From Streptomyces dioscori (lineage in GTDB: Bacteria > Actinomycetota > Actinomycetes > Streptomycetales > Streptomycetaceae), in contig NZ_KZ679066.1 of the NCBI RefSeq assembly GCF_003024195.1, positions 1-64,000 on the forward strand: 64,000 bases of DNA, given 5' to 3'. Every line of letters starts with the position of its first letter. Positions within the stretch are counted from its first letter, which is position 1. A program made the position numbers and the translations under genes. A model generated the notes under the pieces. That model was not told the origin of the DNA and made no database searches. It saw only the letters and a program-made list of their open reading frames with translations. Positions 63,919 to 64,000 of the stretch are shown piece by piece.

Positions 63919-64000
63919 ATGCCCCTCCATCGTGACCTGCTGATCGGCGGCAAGGACCAGCCCGCGGTCTCCGGCCGCACCGCCGAGGACGTGAATCCCT
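63919..64000 (+). CDS. aldehyde dehydrogenase, N-terminal fragment (cut by right edge)
   Basis: The first 27 residues are visible: MPLHRDLLIGGKDQPAVSGR and then TAEDVNP. The start HRDLLIGGKDQPA...DVNP is typical of NAD(P)-dependent aldehyde dehydrogenases, in which DLLIGG(K/E) is followed by a V-(N/D)-P strand. A benzaldehyde- or vanillin-type enzyme is possible, but not decided by so little sequence. GGGAAGAG lies 7 bases upstream of the ATG at 63919. The gene continues past the window. Confidence 0.6.
   Translation, partial: MPLHRDLLIGGKDQPAVSGRTAEDVNP

Noticed and set aside
1..64000. tRNA, rRNA, integrase or insertion sequence
   Set aside because: No cloverleaf-like, rRNA-like or transposase-like sequence was recognised on either strand. 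A dedicated search would be needed to exclude weak cases.

Overview
This is a high-GC (roughly 70% or more) actinobacterial chromosome segment, almost certainly from Streptomyces. The evidence is strong third-position GC bias, GTG starts with GGAGG-type ribosome binding sites, a Streptomyces subtilisin inhibitor, a streptogrisin-type protease, several SpoIIE-type phosphatases, ECF sigma factors and secreted glycoside hydrolases. Apart from the edge gene (cytochrome oxidase subunit I, cut by the left end) the content looks accessory: secreted enzymes, paralogous respiratory genes, transporters and regulators. That would suit a chromosomal arm or sub-arm region (inference).

Layout. 0-1.1 kb: the 3' end of ctaD, a small membrane protein and a cluster of GC-rich repeats. 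1.1-4.7 kb: an M6 metalloprotease and a secreted endoglycoceramidase-like GH5 enzyme. 5.0-11.9 kb: a six-gene, translationally coupled molybdenum hydroxylase operon (2Fe-2S, Mo-cofactor and FAD subunits, MoxR ATPase, VWA protein, XdhC/CoxI factor). 11.9-17.4 kb: a phosphodiesterase and two divergent SpoIIE phosphatases. 17.4-20.2 kb: a 74-bp tandem repeat, a streptogrisin-like protease with a hexapeptide-repeat tail, and a DJ-1/PfpI protein. 20.6-26.9 kb: a bacteriocin-type export locus with a double-glycine precursor peptide, a strong terminator, an HlyD-like protein, a C39-peptidase ABC transporter and a second NHLP-type ABC transporter. 27.1-34.1 kb: a DHA2 drug exporter with palindromic operators, then an MFS, a fused peptide-type permease, a binding protein and a GNAT gene. 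34.1-36.0 kb: a small unknown protein, a STAS anti-sigma antagonist and a subtilisin inhibitor with Arg at P1. 36.2-39.4 kb: a 5'-truncated NCS1 permease, an unknown protein and a lactate monooxygenase-like enzyme. 39.4-50.2 kb: two paralogous sigma-like/zinc-finger/transmembrane/ricin-lectin proteins flank an ECF41 sigma factor overlapped by a second qcrB and a PAS/GAF/SpoIIE phosphatase. 50.4-54 kb: an ArsB/SLC13-type permease and a GH9 cellulase with a CebR-type operator. 54-57.7 kb: an AraC regulator, a PhyH dioxygenase, a HAD hydrolase and a 2-hydroxyacid dehydrogenase. 57.8-64 kb: a large LuxR regulator, a GH114 lipoprotein, a flavoprotein, an NTF2-like protein, a TetR regulator with palindromic operators, and the start of an aldehyde dehydrogenase cut by the right end.

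How things fit together. The best candidates for an undescribed system are (i) the NHLP export locus, whose cargo has an anionic core without Cys, aromatic or basic residues and with no modification enzyme nearby, and (ii) the pair of membrane sigma-lectin proteins flanking an ECF41-cytochrome b operon and a SpoIIE phosphatase. A GC-rich dispersed repeat (core GCGCAGTTCCCCGCGCCCCT) recurs at five loci, mostly just downstream of genes, and at one locus it has become the coding tail of a transporter. No tRNA, rRNA, CRISPR array or insertion sequence was seen.
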